A stretch of 64,000 bases of DNA from assembly GCA_001770655.1 (NCBI GenBank), contig MERQ01000061.1:46546-110545 (forward strand). The letters are read 5' to 3'. Positions 48,016 through 58,497 of the stretch are shown here, in pieces. The notes beneath the pieces were generated by a model, which worked only from the letters and a program-made list of their open reading frames with translations, had not been told where the DNA came from and did not search any database. Both the position numbers and the translations under genes were made by a program. How positions within the stretch are numbered: position 1 is the first letter of the stretch; the number at the start of each line of letters is the position of its first letter. Source of the stretch: Betaproteobacteria bacterium RIFCSPLOWO2_12_FULL_68_20 (lineage in GTDB: Bacteria; Pseudomonadota; Gammaproteobacteria; Burkholderiales; SG8-39).

Positions 48016-49382
48016 TTCGCGTGCGAGGCGATGTAGCGCTTCACCGCCGCGGCGTCGGGCTCGATCAGCTCGAAGCGCTGCGGCAGCTTCTCCAGGCCCT
48101 CGCAGCCTTTCGGGCGCCCGGGCTCGCGCCCCAGTGCTTCGCGTATGGTTGCGGCGAATTTCGCCGCAGCCGCGGTCTCCAGGCAGATCAGCGGTACGTC
48201 GGGCTCGCGATGCTCGAGCGCCACTTTGATGCCGTCGGCGGTATGCGGGTCGATGACGACGCCGTACTTCGCGTGCACGCTTCGGATCGTGGCGATGCGG
48301 TCCGCGTGCGTGCTGCGGCCGGACGCGAAGCCGCTCCCCGGGATGCCCGAGAGATCGAATTCGCCGTTCGACTCCAGCTGCTTCCACAGCTTCTTCACGC
48401 GCGCGCCATCCCTCGCGACCAGCTCGAACACGTAGCGCTCGAAGTTGGACGCCCTGGAGATGTCCATGGACGGGCTCGAGGTCTCCACCACCGCCTTGCG
48501 CACGCGGTAGCGGCCGCTGCGGAAAAACTCGTCCAGCACGTCGTTCTCGTTGGTGGCGAGGATCAATCGCTTCACCGGCAGGCCCATGGCGCGCGCGACG
48601 TAGCCGGCGAAGATGTTGCCGAAGTTGCCCGACGGCACCGCGAAGGAGACCTGCTCCGAGTCCCGCCGCGTCGCGGCGAAGTAGCCCGTGAAGTAATAGA
48701 CGACCTGCGCCGCAACGCGCGCCCAGTTGATCGAATTCACCGCGCCGATGCGATATTTCGATTTGAAGGCGGCGTCTGCGTTCACCTGCTTCACCATGTC
48801 CTGGCAGTCGTCGAACACGCCCTTCACCGCCAGGTTGTGGATGTTGGGGTCCATCAGCGAGTACATCTGCGCGCGCTGGAAGGCGCTCATGCGGCCGTGC
48901 GGCGAGAGCATGAAGACGTCGATCCCCTTTTTCCCGCGCAGGGCGTGCTCGGCCGCGGAGCCGGTGTCGCCCGAGGTGGCGCCGAGCACGTTCAGCGTCT
49001 CGCCGCGCCGCCCGAGCACGGACTCGAACAGATTGCCGAGAAGCTGCAGCGCGACGTCCTTGAAGGCGAGCGTCGGGCCGTTGGAAAGGCCGAGGAGATG
49101 CAGACCCGGCTCGAGCGTGCGCAGCGGCACAATGTCGTCGCTGCCGAAGATCTCCTTCGTGTAGGTCCGCTCGACGATCTCCTTCAGGTCGGGAACGTCG
49201 TCCATGAACTGCGCAAGGACCGCGCAGGCGATCTCCGTGTAACTCCTGCCGCGCAGCGGCCCGAGATCGAGCGTCGGACGGCTCTGCGGAACATAAAGAC
49301 CCCCGTCCGGGGCGAGCCCTTCGAGCAGGATCTCGTTGAAGCGGCGCGCCGGCGCACCGCCGCGGGTCGATTCGTAGAGCAC
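48012..49382 (-). CDS. thrC: Threonine synthase
   Basis: MLYESTRGGAPARRFNEILLEGLAPDGGLYVP; VLGATSGDTGSAAEHAL. Confidence 0.96.
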   Translation of the reverse strand: MLYESTRGGAPARRFNEILLEGLAPDGGLYVPQSRPTLDLGPLRGRSYTEIACAVLAQFMDDVPDLKEIVERTYTKEIFGSDDIVPLRTLEPGLHLLGLSNGPTLAFKDVALQLLGNLFESVLGRRGETLNVLGATSGDTGSAAEHALRGKKGIDVFMLSPHGRMSAFQRAQMYSLMDPNIHNLAVKGVFDDCQDMVKQVNADAAFKSKYRIGAVNSINWARVAAQVVYYFTGYFAATRRDSEQVSFAVPSGNFGNIFAGYVARAMGLPVKRLILATNENDVLDEFFRSGRYRVRKAVVETSSPSMDISRASNFERYVFELVARDGARVKKLWKQLESNGEFDLSGIPGSGFASGRSTHADRIATIRSVHAKYGVVIDPHTADGIKVALEHREPDVPLICLETAAAAKFAATIREALGREPGRPKGCEGLEKLPQRFELIEPDAAAVKRYIASHAK

Positions 49383-50692
49383 TACAGCAGCTGTTCCAGC
49401 CGGATCCTGGTGACGCCGCCGGCCACCGCGGGCAGCTTCGCGATGCGCGCCATCGCGGCGTTCACGTTCCTCTCCAGCGCGAGGTGGGTCAGCATCACGA
49501 TGTCCACGCGCTTGGCGCCCTCTCCCGGCTCCTTCTGCACCATCGCGTCGATCGAGATTTTCGAGTCGGCGAGGATGCGCGTCACGTCGGCGAGCACGCC
49601 CGGCCGGTCGGCGACGCGCATCCTGAGGTAGTAGCAGGTCTCGACCGCCTCGATCGACAGGATCGGCTCATCCGACAGGCGGTCGGGCTGGAACGCGAGG
49701 TGCGGCACACGGTGCTCGGGATCGGCGGTGATGAGCCGGGTCACGTCCACCAGGTCCGCGACCACCGCGCTCGCCGTGGGCTGGCTGCCGGCGCCCGCGC
49801 CGTAGTACAGCGTCGGCCCGACCGCATCGCCCTTGACCAGGATCGCGTTCATCACGCCCTCGACATTCGCGATGAGCCGCTTCTCGGGCACCAGGGTCGG
49901 ATGGACACGGAGCTCTACGCCCTTCTTGGTTCTTTTCGTGATGCCGAGCAGCTTGATGCGGTAGCCGAGCTCGCCGGCGTACGCGATGTCCTCGCGCGTG
50001 AGCTTCGAGATGCCCTCGGTGTAGGCGCGCTTGAACTGCATCGGGATGCCGAACGCGAGCGCCGAGAGGATCGTGAGCTTGTGCGCGGCGTCCACGCCCT
50101 CGATGTCGAAAGTGGGATCGGCCTCGGCGTAGCCGCGCTTCTGCGCTTCCTTGAGCGCCGCCGAGAACGCCAGGCCCTTGTCGCGCATCTCCGAGAGGAT
50201 GAAGTTCGAGGTGCCGTTGATGATGCCGGCGATCCACTCGATGCGGTTGGCGCTCAGCCCCTCGCGCAGCGCTTTGATGATCGGGATGCCGCCGCCGACC
50301 GCCGCCTCGAACGCCACCATCACGTCCTTTTTCTGCGCCGCGGCGAAGATCTCGTTGCCGTGCGTAGCGAGCAGCGCCTTGTTGGCGGTGACCACGTGCT
50401 TGCCGTGGCGGATCGCGTCGAGCACCAGGTCCTTGGCGACCGTGTATCCGCCGATCAGCTCGACCACGATGTCGATATCGCGCGCGCGCGTCACCTCGTG
50501 GGCGTCGGAGGTGACCCTGGCGCGGCCCTTCACTACCGAGCGCGCGTGCTCGATCGCCTTGTCGGCGACGCGCGTGATGCGGATGGCGCGGCCGGCGCGC
50601 CGCTCGATCTCGCCCGCATTGCGGTTGAGCACATCCCAGGTGCCTCCGCCCACCGTGCCGATGCCGAGCAGGCCGACGTTGATCGGCTTCAT
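49382..50692 (-). CDS. hom: Homoserine dehydrogenase
   Basis: [23 protein letters not shown]-terminal ACT; ATG at 50692. Confidence 0.96.
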   Translation of the reverse strand: MKPINVGLLGIGTVGGGTWDVLNRNAGEIERRAGRAIRITRVADKAIEHARSVVKGRARVTSDAHEVTRARDIDIVVELIGGYTVAKDLVLDAIRHGKHVVTANKALLATHGNEIFAAAQKKDVMVAFEAAVGGGIPIIKALREGLSANRIEWIAGIINGTSNFILSEMRDKGLAFSAALKEAQKRGYAEADPTFDIEGVDAAHKLTILSALAFGIPMQFKRAYTEGISKLTREDIAYAGELGYRIKLLGITKRTKKGVELRVHPTLVPEKRLIANVEGVMNAILVKGDAVGPTLYYGAGAGSQPTASAVVADLVDVTRLITADPEHRVPHLAFQPDRLSDEPILSIEAVETCYYLRMRVADRPGVLADVTRILADSKISIDAMVQKEPGEGAKRVDIVMLTHLALERNVNAAMARIAKLPAVAGGVTRIRLEQLL

Positions 50693-51129
50693 GCGAGAGG
50701 CTTGCGGAAATGGAACGAGGTGATGGTCATGCCCTCGCGAAAGTAGAACCGGTGCGCCTGCTGGCGCTGCGCGCCCGAGTCGAGCGTCAGGTTTTCGCAG
50801 TCGAGGTCGCGCGCAAGGCGCTCGCACTCGTCGAGCATGAGCTTGCCCACGCCCTTCGAGCGAGCCGCCTCGTCGGTAACCAGGTCGTCGACGTACAGGT
50901 GCAGGTTCGCGGAGGTGTTTTCGGTGACGCGCCACACCGCAACGCCGAGCACCCGCTCCCCCTCGGCGGCGACGAGCATGCGGCCGCCGTCGGCGAACAC
51001 GCGCTGCATCTTCTTCGCATAGTCGGCCGGCAGCGCGGCGCGAAGCTGCCGGTGCACGGCCTCCGCGCGCGCCAGCCATTCCGGGGTCACCAGTCGTCCG
51101 GTCACGTCGGTGACGTGGATGATCCTCAA
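50689..51129 (-). CDS. GNAT family N-acetyltransferase
   Basis: [29 protein letters not shown]. Confidence 0.88.
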   Translation of the reverse strand: MRIIHVTDVTGRLVTPEWLARAEAVHRQLRAALPADYAKKMQRVFADGGRMLVAAEGERVLGVAVWRVTENTSANLHLYVDDLVTDEAARSKGVGKLMLDECERLARDLDCENLTLDSGAQRQQAHRFYFREGMTITSFHFRKPLA

Positions 51130-52322
51130 GCGGCCCCCCGGAGCAGGCCGTCCTTTCTGAACAGGTCCCGCACTCCCCTCACCGCCTGGCGCAGCCGGTG
51201 CTCGTTCTCGATCAGCGCGATCCTCACGTGGTCGTCGCCGTGATCGCCGAACCCGATCCCGGGCGCGACCGCGATCTTGGCGTCGGCGAGCAGGCGCTTG
51301 GTGAACTCGATCGAGCCCAGCGCGGAATAGAAGTCCGGGATCTTCGCCCAGATGTACATCGAGGCCTTCGGGTTCTCCACCATCCAGCCGGCTTCGCGCA
51401 GGCCTTTCACCATCACGTCCCTGCGCCGTTCGTACCTCTGCCTGATCTCCTCGACGCAGTCCTGCGGGCCCTCGAGCGCGATGATCGAGGCGACCTGGAT
51501 CGGGGTGAAGGTGCCGTAGTCGTGGTAGCTCTTGATGCGCGCGAGCGCGTGCACCATGTCCTTGTTGCCGACCATGAAGCCGATGCGCCAGCCGGCCATG
51601 TTGTAGCTCTTCGACATGCTGAAGAACTCGACCGCCACCTCGCGCGCGCCGGGGACCTGCATGATCGAGGGCGCCTTCCAGCCGTCGAAGGTGATGTCGG
51701 CGTAGGCGAGGTCGTGCACCACCAGGATGCCGTGCTCGCGCGCCAGCGCGATCACGCGCTGGAAGAACTCCAGCTCGACGCAGCGCGCGGTCGGGTTGGC
51801 CGGGAACCCCATCACCAGCATCTTGGGCTTGGGAATCAGCTCCTGGATCGCGCGCTCGAGCTCGGCGATGAAATCCACGCCCGCGGTCATCCGAACCGCG
51901 CGCACGTCGGCGCCGGCGATGATCGCGCCGTAGATGTGGATCGGGTACGAGGGATTGGGCACCAGCACCGTGTCGCCGTTCTCCAGGCAGGCGAGCATCA
52001 GGTGCGCCAGGCCCTCCTTCGAGCCGATGGTGACGATCGCCTCCGAGTCGGGATCGAGCTCGACCGCGTAGCGCCGCCGGTACCAGTCGCAGATCGCGCG
52101 CCGCAGCCGCGGAATGCCTTTCGAGGTCGAGTAGCCGTGCGTGTCCTCGCGCCGCGCCGCCTCGACCAGCTTGTCGACGATGTGCTTCGGCGTCGGCCCG
52201 TCGGGATTGCCCATCGACAGGTCGATGATGTCCTCGCCGTGGCGCCGCGCCCCCATCTTCAACTCGTTGGTGATGTTGAAGACGTACGGCGGCAGGCGCT
52301 TAATCCTTGAAAACTCTCGCAT
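51126..52322 (-). CDS. alaC: Alanine transaminase (AlaC-type aminotransferase)
   Basis: [39 protein letters not shown]. Confidence 0.93.
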   Translation of the reverse strand: MREFSRIKRLPPYVFNITNELKMGARRHGEDIIDLSMGNPDGPTPKHIVDKLVEAARREDTHGYSTSKGIPRLRRAICDWYRRRYAVELDPDSEAIVTIGSKEGLAHLMLACLENGDTVLVPNPSYPIHIYGAIIAGADVRAVRMTAGVDFIAELERAIQELIPKPKMLVMGFPANPTARCVELEFFQRVIALAREHGILVVHDLAYADITFDGWKAPSIMQVPGAREVAVEFFSMSKSYNMAGWRIGFMVGNKDMVHALARIKSYHDYGTFTPIQVASIIALEGPQDCVEEIRQRYERRRDVMVKGLREAGWMVENPKASMYIWAKIPDFYSALGSIEFTKRLLADAKIAVAPGIGFGDHGDDHVRIALIENEHRLRQAVRGVRDLFRKDGLLRGAA

Positions 52323-52337
52323 TGTAGAATTCTAGCA

Positions 52338-52706
52338 GTGAAACTCCATCGCTCCGGCGCGGCCGGCGTGAACACCTTCACCGGCTACGGCGAGGGCTAC
52401 GTGCTGGTGAACGGCGAGCGTCACGAATCGAGCGTGATCGTGCTGCGCGACCGCGTCTGCGCGTGGGACGTCGCGGAGTTCGCGGCCCTCGCCGAGGAGC
52501 ACTTCGCGCAGCTCGCGGCGATGCAGCTCGAGGTGGTGCTGCTGGGCACGGGACCAAGATTGCGCTTTCCGCCGCCGCAGCTCACCGCGCCGCTCGCTCG
52601 CGCGAACATCGGGCTCGAGGTGATGGACCTGCAGGCGGCCTGCCGCACCTATAACATTCTCGTCGCCGAGGAGCGCAAGGTGGCCGCGGCGCTGCTGTTC
52701 GCGTGA
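52338..52706 (+). CDS. Mth938-like domain protein
   Basis: NTFTGYGEGYVLVNGERHESSVIV...GTGPRLRFPPPQL...VMDLQAACRTYNILVAEERKVAAALL. Confidence 0.88.
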   Translation: MKLHRSGAAGVNTFTGYGEGYVLVNGERHESSVIVLRDRVCAWDVAEFAALAEEHFAQLAAMQLEVVLLGTGPRLRFPPPQLTAPLARANIGLEVMDLQAACRTYNILVAEERKVAAALLFA

Positions 52707-53584
52707 GCCTGTTTCCCGGATTCGCGCGCCGCCGCGTGCGCGCGAGCGGCGCGACGATCAACCTGGTGAGCGCGGGAAACGGACCGCCCGTGCTGCTGCT
52801 GCACGGCTATCCCGAGACGCACGCCATGTGGCACCGCGTCGCGCCCGGTTTGGCAAGGGACTACACCGTGGTCTGCGCGGACCTGCGCGGCTACGGCGAC
52901 TCCTCGAAGCCCAAGGGCCTGCCGGACCACTCGAACTACTCCAAGCGCGCGATGGCGCTCGACATGGTGGAAATCATGGAGGCGCTCGGCCACCGCTCGT
53001 TCCACGTTGTCGGCCACGACCGCGGAGGGCGCGTGGGTCACCGCCTCGCACGCGACCACGGCAAGCGCGTGCGCACGCTTACCGTCATGGACATCTCGCC
53101 GACGCTGAAGATGTTCGAATCCACCGACCAGGCTTTCGCGACCGCCTATTACCACTGGTTCTTCCTGATCCAGAAGCCGCCGCTGCCCGAGAAGATGATC
53201 GCTTCGATGGGGCCGAAGTACATCCTCGGACGCATCGGACGCGGTCCCGGCGGGATCGAGGTATTCGACAGGCGCGCCCTCGCCGAGTACGTGCGCTGCT
53301 TCCGCGACCCGCGCACCATCCACGCCAGCTGCGAGGACTACCGCGCCGCGGCGACGATCGATCTGGTCCACGACCGGCGGGACCGCGGGACAAAGCTGAA
53401 CATGCCGCTGCTCGCCCTGTGGGGAAAGCGGGGCGTGATTCAGCGCATGTTCGACTGCCGCGCCGACTGGCGCAAAGTGGCGCGCGACGTCACGGGGCGC
53501 ACCATCGACTGCGGGCATTTCCTGCCGGAGGAGAAGCCGCGCGAGGTGCTCGCAGAGTTGCGGCGCTTTCTCGGCCGGCACTGA
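52703..53584 (+). CDS. Alpha/beta hydrolase (haloacid dehalogenase/epoxide hydrolase-like)
   Basis: LLLHGYPETHAMWHRVAPGL; VVGHDRGGRVGHRLA. Confidence 0.9.
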   Translation: MSLFPGFARRRVRASGATINLVSAGNGPPVLLLHGYPETHAMWHRVAPGLARDYTVVCADLRGYGDSSKPKGLPDHSNYSKRAMALDMVEIMEALGHRSFHVVGHDRGGRVGHRLARDHGKRVRTLTVMDISPTLKMFESTDQAFATAYYHWFFLIQKPPLPEKMIASMGPKYILGRIGRGPGGIEVFDRRALAEYVRCFRDPRTIHASCEDYRAAATIDLVHDRRDRGTKLNMPLLALWGKRGVIQRMFDCRADWRKVARDVTGRTIDCGHFLPEEKPREVLAELRRFLGRH

Positions 53585-53690
53585 AAAACGCTTTCGTTTC
53601 AGCCTCCTACATCGCGCTTGCGGCCGACATGAAAAACATGTTCAATGAACGCGTTACGGCGCATTGCTTAGAAGATTGGTAACAACCAGC

Positions 53691-54146
53691 ATGCTCGGTA
53701 AGCCGGTCGCGGAGTTCAGCCTCGCGGCGACCGGCGGCAACACATTCAAGCTCTCCGGCACCCGCGGCGCCAAGCTGGTGCTCTACTTCTACCCCAGGGA
53801 CAACACGCCCGGCTGCACCGCCGAGGGCGCAGATTTCCGCGATCGCTACGCCGACTTCAAGAAAGCCGGCGCCGAGATCTTCGGCGTCTCGCGCGACTCG
53901 GTGAAGTCGCACGAGGCCTTCAAGAGCAGGATGAAGCTCCCGTTCGAGCTGCTGTCCGACGCCGACGAGACGCTGTGCACGCAGTTCGGCGTCGTGAAGC
54001 TCAAGAACATGTACGGCAAGAAGGTCCGCGGCATCGAGCGCAGCACTTTCGTGATCGACGGCGACGGAGTGCTCGCCCGCGAATGGCGCGGCGTTAAGGT
54101 CCCAGGCCATGCACAGGAGGTACTAGACTTTGTTAAGACCCTCTGA
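53691..54146 (+). CDS. bcp: Thioredoxin-dependent peroxiredoxin (BCP/PrxQ)
   Basis: LVLYFYPRDNTPGCTAEGADFRD. Confidence 0.92.
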   Translation: MLGKPVAEFSLAATGGNTFKLSGTRGAKLVLYFYPRDNTPGCTAEGADFRDRYADFKKAGAEIFGVSRDSVKSHEAFKSRMKLPFELLSDADETLCTQFGVVKLKNMYGKKVRGIERSTFVIDGDGVLAREWRGVKVPGHAQEVLDFVKTL

Positions 54147-55632
54147 CCCCCCCTCAGAAACGCCAGCCGAAGTTCCCGTCCAAGAGCCCGCTCCCGATTC
54201 GATGCCCAAACCCCGCCGTTCCCCGAGAAAGCCGCGCGTGAGGAAGCTGTTCGTGCTCGACACCAACGTGCTGATGCACGACCCGACCAGCCTGTTCCGC
54301 TTCGAGGAGCACGACGTGTACCTGCCGATCGGCACGCTCGAGGAGCTCGACTCGAACAAGAAGGGCGTCTCGGACGTCGCGCGCAACGCCCGCCAGGCGA
54401 GCCGCTTCCTCGACGAGATGGTGTCGGGCGAATCGGCCAGGGATGCGGCCGACCTCAAGGCCGGTCTGCCGATCAGGACCCGCGAAGGCAGGGCTCCGGG
54501 GGGGCGGCTGTATCTCCAGACCGAGGCGATCGACGGCGACCTGCCGAGCACGCTCGCCTCGGGCCGCACCGACAACCGCATTCTCTCGGTGGTGCGCCAC
54601 CTGCAGCGCGAGACGCCGCAGCGCCCGGTGGTGCTGGTGACCAAGGACATCAACATGCGCATCAAGGCGCATGCGCTGGGCCTCGCCGCCGAGGACTATT
54701 CCAGCGACAAGGTGCTGGAGGACGCGGACCTGCTCTACGCGGGCCTGCGCCGGCTGCCGCGCGATTTCTGGGATGCGCACGGACGCGACGTCGAGTCCTG
54801 GAAAAAGGACGGGCACAGCTTCTACCGCGTGCGCGGCCCGCTGGTGCCGAAGCTGCACGTGAACGAATTCGTCTACGACGAGTCGGGCGAGCGGCCGCTG
54901 TACGCGCTGGTGAAGGAGAAATCGGGGCGCGTCGCGGTGCTTGAGACCCTGCGCGACTACACGCACGCCAAGAACTCGGTGTGGGGGATCACCGCGCGCA
55001 ACCGCGAGCAGAACTTCACGCTGAACCTGCTGATGAATCCCGCGGTCGATTTCGTGACGCTGGTCGGCCAGGCGGGCACCGGCAAGACGCTGCTCGCGCT
55101 CGCCGCCGGGCTCACCCAGGTGCTCGACGAGAAGCGCTACTCGGAGATCATCATGACCCGCGTCACGGTGCCGCTGGGCGAGGACATCGGTTTCCTCCCC
55201 GGCACCGAGGAGGAGAAGATGCAGCCGTGGATGGGCGCCCTCGAGGACAACCTCGAGGTGCTCAACGCCTCGGACGAGTCGGGCGGCGAATGGGGCCGCG
55301 CCGCGACGCGCGACCTGGTGCGCTCCAGGATCCGCATCAAGTCGCTCAACTTCATGCGCGGGCGCACCTTCGTCAACAAGTGGCTGATCATCGACGAGGC
55401 GCAGAACCTCACGCCCAAGCAGATGAAGACGCTGGTGACGCGCGCCGGCCCCGGCACCAAGGTGGTGTGCCTCGGCAACCTCGCGCAGATCGACACGCCC
55501 TACCTCACGGAAGGGTCCTCGGGCCTCACTTACGTAGTGGACCGCATGAAGGGCTGGACGCACGCCGGGCACGTGACGCTCGCCCGCGGCGAGCGCTCGC
55601 GCCTCGCCGACCACGCCGCCGGCGTGCTGTAA
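54130..55632 (+). CDS. PhoH family protein (PIN + PhoH ATPase)
   Basis: KLFVLDTNVLMHDPTSLFRFEEH; LVGQAGTGKTLLALAAG; TTG at 54130 or ATG at 54202. Confidence 0.92.
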   Translation: MLRPSDPPSETPAEVPVQEPAPDSMPKPRRSPRKPRVRKLFVLDTNVLMHDPTSLFRFEEHDVYLPIGTLEELDSNKKGVSDVARNARQASRFLDEMVSGESARDAADLKAGLPIRTREGRAPGGRLYLQTEAIDGDLPSTLASGRTDNRILSVVRHLQRETPQRPVVLVTKDINMRIKAHALGLAAEDYSSDKVLEDADLLYAGLRRLPRDFWDAHGRDVESWKKDGHSFYRVRGPLVPKLHVNEFVYDESGERPLYALVKEKSGRVAVLETLRDYTHAKNSVWGITARNREQNFTLNLLMNPAVDFVTLVGQAGTGKTLLALAAGLTQVLDEKRYSEIIMTRVTVPLGEDIGFLPGTEEEKMQPWMGALEDNLEVLNASDESGGEWGRAATRDLVRSRIRIKSLNFMRGRTFVNKWLIIDEAQNLTPKQMKTLVTRAGPGTKVVCLGNLAQIDTPYLTEGSSGLTYVVDRMKGWTHAGHVTLARGERSRLADHAAGVL

Positions 55633-55728
55633 AAGCGCCGGAATAAAGTCGCTCGCCGCGCTGTTTCGCTGGCCCGGCGGCTTTTTTCTGCTACGCTTTC
55701 GCTCCCTTTTTTTAGCGCGAGAACCCCG

Positions 55729-56559
55729 ATGTCCGTCGCCATCCCGCTCCGTTTCCTCACGGCGCTCGCCGCCGCCTTCCTCATCGCGGCCCCCGCGGCG
55801 GCGCAGAAATTCGAGCCGCAGGTCGGCCAGGCGGGCAAGGACGTGATCTGGGTGCCGACGCCCGACGACATCGTCGACCGCATGCTCACGATGGCGCAGG
55901 TGACGGCGAACGATTTCGTCGTCGACCTGGGCTCGGGCGACGGCAAGATCGCGATCGCGGCGGCGCAAAAGTTCGGCGCGCGCGCGCTCGGCATCGAGTA
56001 CAACCCCGACATGGTGAAGCTCTCGCAGGCGAACGCCCAGGCCGCCGGGGTCGCCGGCAAGGCCACGTTCCGGCACGCCGATATCTTCGCCACCGATTTC
56101 ACCCAGGCGACAGTGATCACCATGTACCTGCTGCCCGGCCTCAACATGAAGCTGCGGCCGCAGATCCTCGCCATGCGGCCGGGCACGCGCGTGGCGTCGC
56201 ACTCGTTCAGCATGGAGGACTGGGAGGCCGACGAGACCTCGACGCTCGACGGCCGGCGCGCGTATTTCTGGGTGGTGCCGGCGAACGTGTCCGGCGGCTG
56301 GACGCTGGAAGTCGGCGCGCAGCGCATCGAGCTCTCGTTCGACCAGACGTTCCAGAAGATCAACGGCACCGTGACCCTCGGCCCGCTGCAGGCGGGCCTG
56401 CGCGAGGCGAAGCTGCGCGGCTTCAACATCAGCTTCGCGTTCGTCGACAGCGCCCAGGTGCGCCGCGAGTTCACCGGGCGCGTAATCGGAGCGAAGATGG
56501 AAGGCTCGTGGCGCGGCGACGGCGGCACCGAAGGCCGCTGGAGCGCGACGAAGAAATAA
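55729..56559 (+). CDS. SAM-dependent methyltransferase-fold protein with N-terminal signal peptide
   Basis: MSVAIPLRFLTALAAAFLIAAPAAAQ then VVDLGSGDGKIAIAAAQKFGARALGIEYNPDMV. Confidence 0.85.
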   Translation: MSVAIPLRFLTALAAAFLIAAPAAAQKFEPQVGQAGKDVIWVPTPDDIVDRMLTMAQVTANDFVVDLGSGDGKIAIAAAQKFGARALGIEYNPDMVKLSQANAQAAGVAGKATFRHADIFATDFTQATVITMYLLPGLNMKLRPQILAMRPGTRVASHSFSMEDWEADETSTLDGRRAYFWVVPANVSGGWTLEVGAQRIELSFDQTFQKINGTVTLGPLQAGLREAKLRGFNISFAFVDSAQVRREFTGRVIGAKMEGSWRGDGGTEGRWSATKK

Positions 56560-56584
56560 GCGGTTTGGTCTTTCGGTTTCCGGT

Positions 56585-56733
56585 TTTTATCCGATCTCGT
56601 CATTTCCGCGCTTCTTGTTTTTGCGGAAATGACGAGACCCTGGGGCCGGCGCATAGCAAAGGCGTTCGCGAAGAGCGAGCGCCCCAATGTCTCGCGATTT
56701 CCGGCAGAAGCGGCCGGAAACCGCGAGATCGAT
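56585..56733 (+). repeat. Structured dispersed repeat, copy B
   Basis: Reverse complement aligns along its length with 16151-16300; hairpins 56595-56609/56623-56637 and 56690-56705/56713-56728. Confidence 0.88.
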
Positions 56734-56749
56734 GAAAATCCAAAAAGAA

Positions 56750-56989
56750 CTAAGCCAGCTTCTTATGCGTGCCGTCGCAGAACGGCTTGTTGCCGGTGCG
56801 CTTGCACCCGCACAGCCAGACTTTCTGCGCCTCGGTGACGGTGAACTTGACCGGCGTGAACTCGGTCGTCTTGTGCGAGCCGTCGCAGAACGGCTGGCGC
56901 TTCGACTGCCCGCACTGGCACCACCAGTAGTCGCCGGGAGCGAGCTCCACCGCGTACGGCCCCTTCTGCGCGATCATCGGCTCGGCCAT
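56750..56989 (-). CDS. CDGSH iron-sulfur domain protein
   Basis: WCQCGQSKRQPFCDGSHKTTEF and WLCGCKRTGNKPFCDGTHKKL. Confidence 0.93.
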   Translation of the reverse strand: MAEPMIAQKGPYAVELAPGDYWWCQCGQSKRQPFCDGSHKTTEFTPVKFTVTEAQKVWLCGCKRTGNKPFCDGTHKKLA

Positions 56990-57019
56990 GTCAGCCTCCA
57001 GGTCTGAACGCGCGCAATT

Positions 57020-58423
57020 CTAGAACGAACCGGGATCGGCGTAGTTGGCGAAGCGGGTGTGCTGTCCGAGAAACGTGAGCTCGATCTTGCCGATCGGGCC
57101 GTTCCTCTGCTTGCCGATGATCACCTCGGCCCGGCCCTTGGTCTCCGGCTTGTCGGGGAAATACACCTCGTCGCGATAGATGAACAGGATCAAGTCCGCG
57201 TCCTGCTCGATCGCGCCCGACTCGCGCAGGTCCGACATCATCGGGCGGCGGTCGTTGCGCGCCTCGACCGCGCGCGAAAGCTGGGAGAGCGCGATCACCG
57301 GAACGTGCAGCTCCTTGGCGAGCGCCTTGAGCGAGCGCGAGATCTCCGAGATCTCGGTGGCGCGGTTCTCGCCGCCCCTCAGGTTGATCGCGGACATCAG
57401 CTGCAGATAGTCCACCACCACCAGCCCCAGCTTGCCGCCGAACTGGCGCCACAGGCGCCGCGCCCGCGTGCGCAACTCGAGCGCGTTCAGCGCCGCGGTC
57501 TCGTCGATGAAGATCGGAGCGTCGTGCAGCTTGCCCATCGCCTCCGAGAGCTCGTGCCATTCCTGGTCGCTCAGCCGCCCGGTGCGCATCTTGTGCTGGT
57601 CGACGCGCGCGATCGAGCCGAGCATGCGCGTGGCGAGCTGCGCGCCGCTCATCTCCATGCTGAAGATCGCCACCGGCATCAGCGTATGCAGCGCGACGTG
57701 CTCGGCGATATTGAGCGCGAGCGCGGTCTTGCCCATCGAGGGACGCCCGGCGATGATGACCAGCTCGCCCGGCTGCAAGCCCGCGGTCTTGGAGTCGAGG
57801 TCGTTGAAGCCGGTCGGCACCCCGGTGACGTCGGAGGGATTGTCGCGGTGGTAGAGGTAATCGATGCGCTCCAGCACGCGCGCGAGCACCGGCTTGATCT
57901 CCTCCAGCCCCACGCCGTGCCGGGCGCCGGCCTCGCCGATCTCGAGAATGCGCGTCTCGGCCTCGTCCAGGAGCTGCCCCACCTCCTTGCCGCCCGGGCT
58001 GAGCGCGCCCTCGGCGATCTCGGTGGCGACCTGGGCGAGGCGCCGCTGCACCGAGCGCTCGCGCACCAGCTCCGCGTAGCGCCGGATGTTGAGCGCGCTC
58101 GGGGTGTTCTGCGCCAGCGCCCCGAGGTAGGCGGCGCCCCCGGTCTTGTCCCGGTCCTCGCTCGCCTCGATCGATTCCGACACCGTGACCACGTCGGCGG
58201 GTCTGCCGGCCTCGATCAGCTTCGCGACGTGGCGCCAGACGCGGCGGTGGTCGTCCCGGTAGAAGTCCCCGGCCGAGATCAGGTCGGCGATGCGGTCGAA
58301 TGCCTGGTTGTCGAGGAGCAGCCCGCCGAGGAGCGATTGCTCCGCCTCGACCGAGTGCGGCGGAACCTTGAGCGCTAGGAGCTGCGCATCGGATTCGGCG
58401 CGGACGACTTGCGGCTGTGCCAT
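57020..58423 (-). CDS. dnaB: Replicative DNA helicase
   Basis: VPPHSVEAEQSLLGGLLLDN; IIAGRPSMGKTALALNIAEH. Confidence 0.97.
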   Translation of the reverse strand: MAQPQVVRAESDAQLLALKVPPHSVEAEQSLLGGLLLDNQAFDRIADLISAGDFYRDDHRRVWRHVAKLIEAGRPADVVTVSESIEASEDRDKTGGAAYLGALAQNTPSALNIRRYAELVRERSVQRRLAQVATEIAEGALSPGGKEVGQLLDEAETRILEIGEAGARHGVGLEEIKPVLARVLERIDYLYHRDNPSDVTGVPTGFNDLDSKTAGLQPGELVIIAGRPSMGKTALALNIAEHVALHTLMPVAIFSMEMSGAQLATRMLGSIARVDQHKMRTGRLSDQEWHELSEAMGKLHDAPIFIDETAALNALELRTRARRLWRQFGGKLGLVVVDYLQLMSAINLRGGENRATEISEISRSLKALAKELHVPVIALSQLSRAVEARNDRRPMMSDLRESGAIEQDADLILFIYRDEVYFPDKPETKGRAEVIIGKQRNGPIGKIELTFLGQHTRFANYADPGSF

Positions 58424-58439
58424 GTCGTCGCGATGCTAC

Positions 58440-58466
58440 AAAAACAATAGGGCTGTTGCCAGCCCT
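58440..58466 (-). terminator. Putative intrinsic terminator between rplI and dnaB
   Basis: Minus strand AGGGCTG-GCAA-CAGCCCT followed by ATTGTTTTTG. Confidence 0.6.
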
Positions 58467-58497
58467 TCCGAGCGGAAAAATTTTCCGCGCTTGACAA

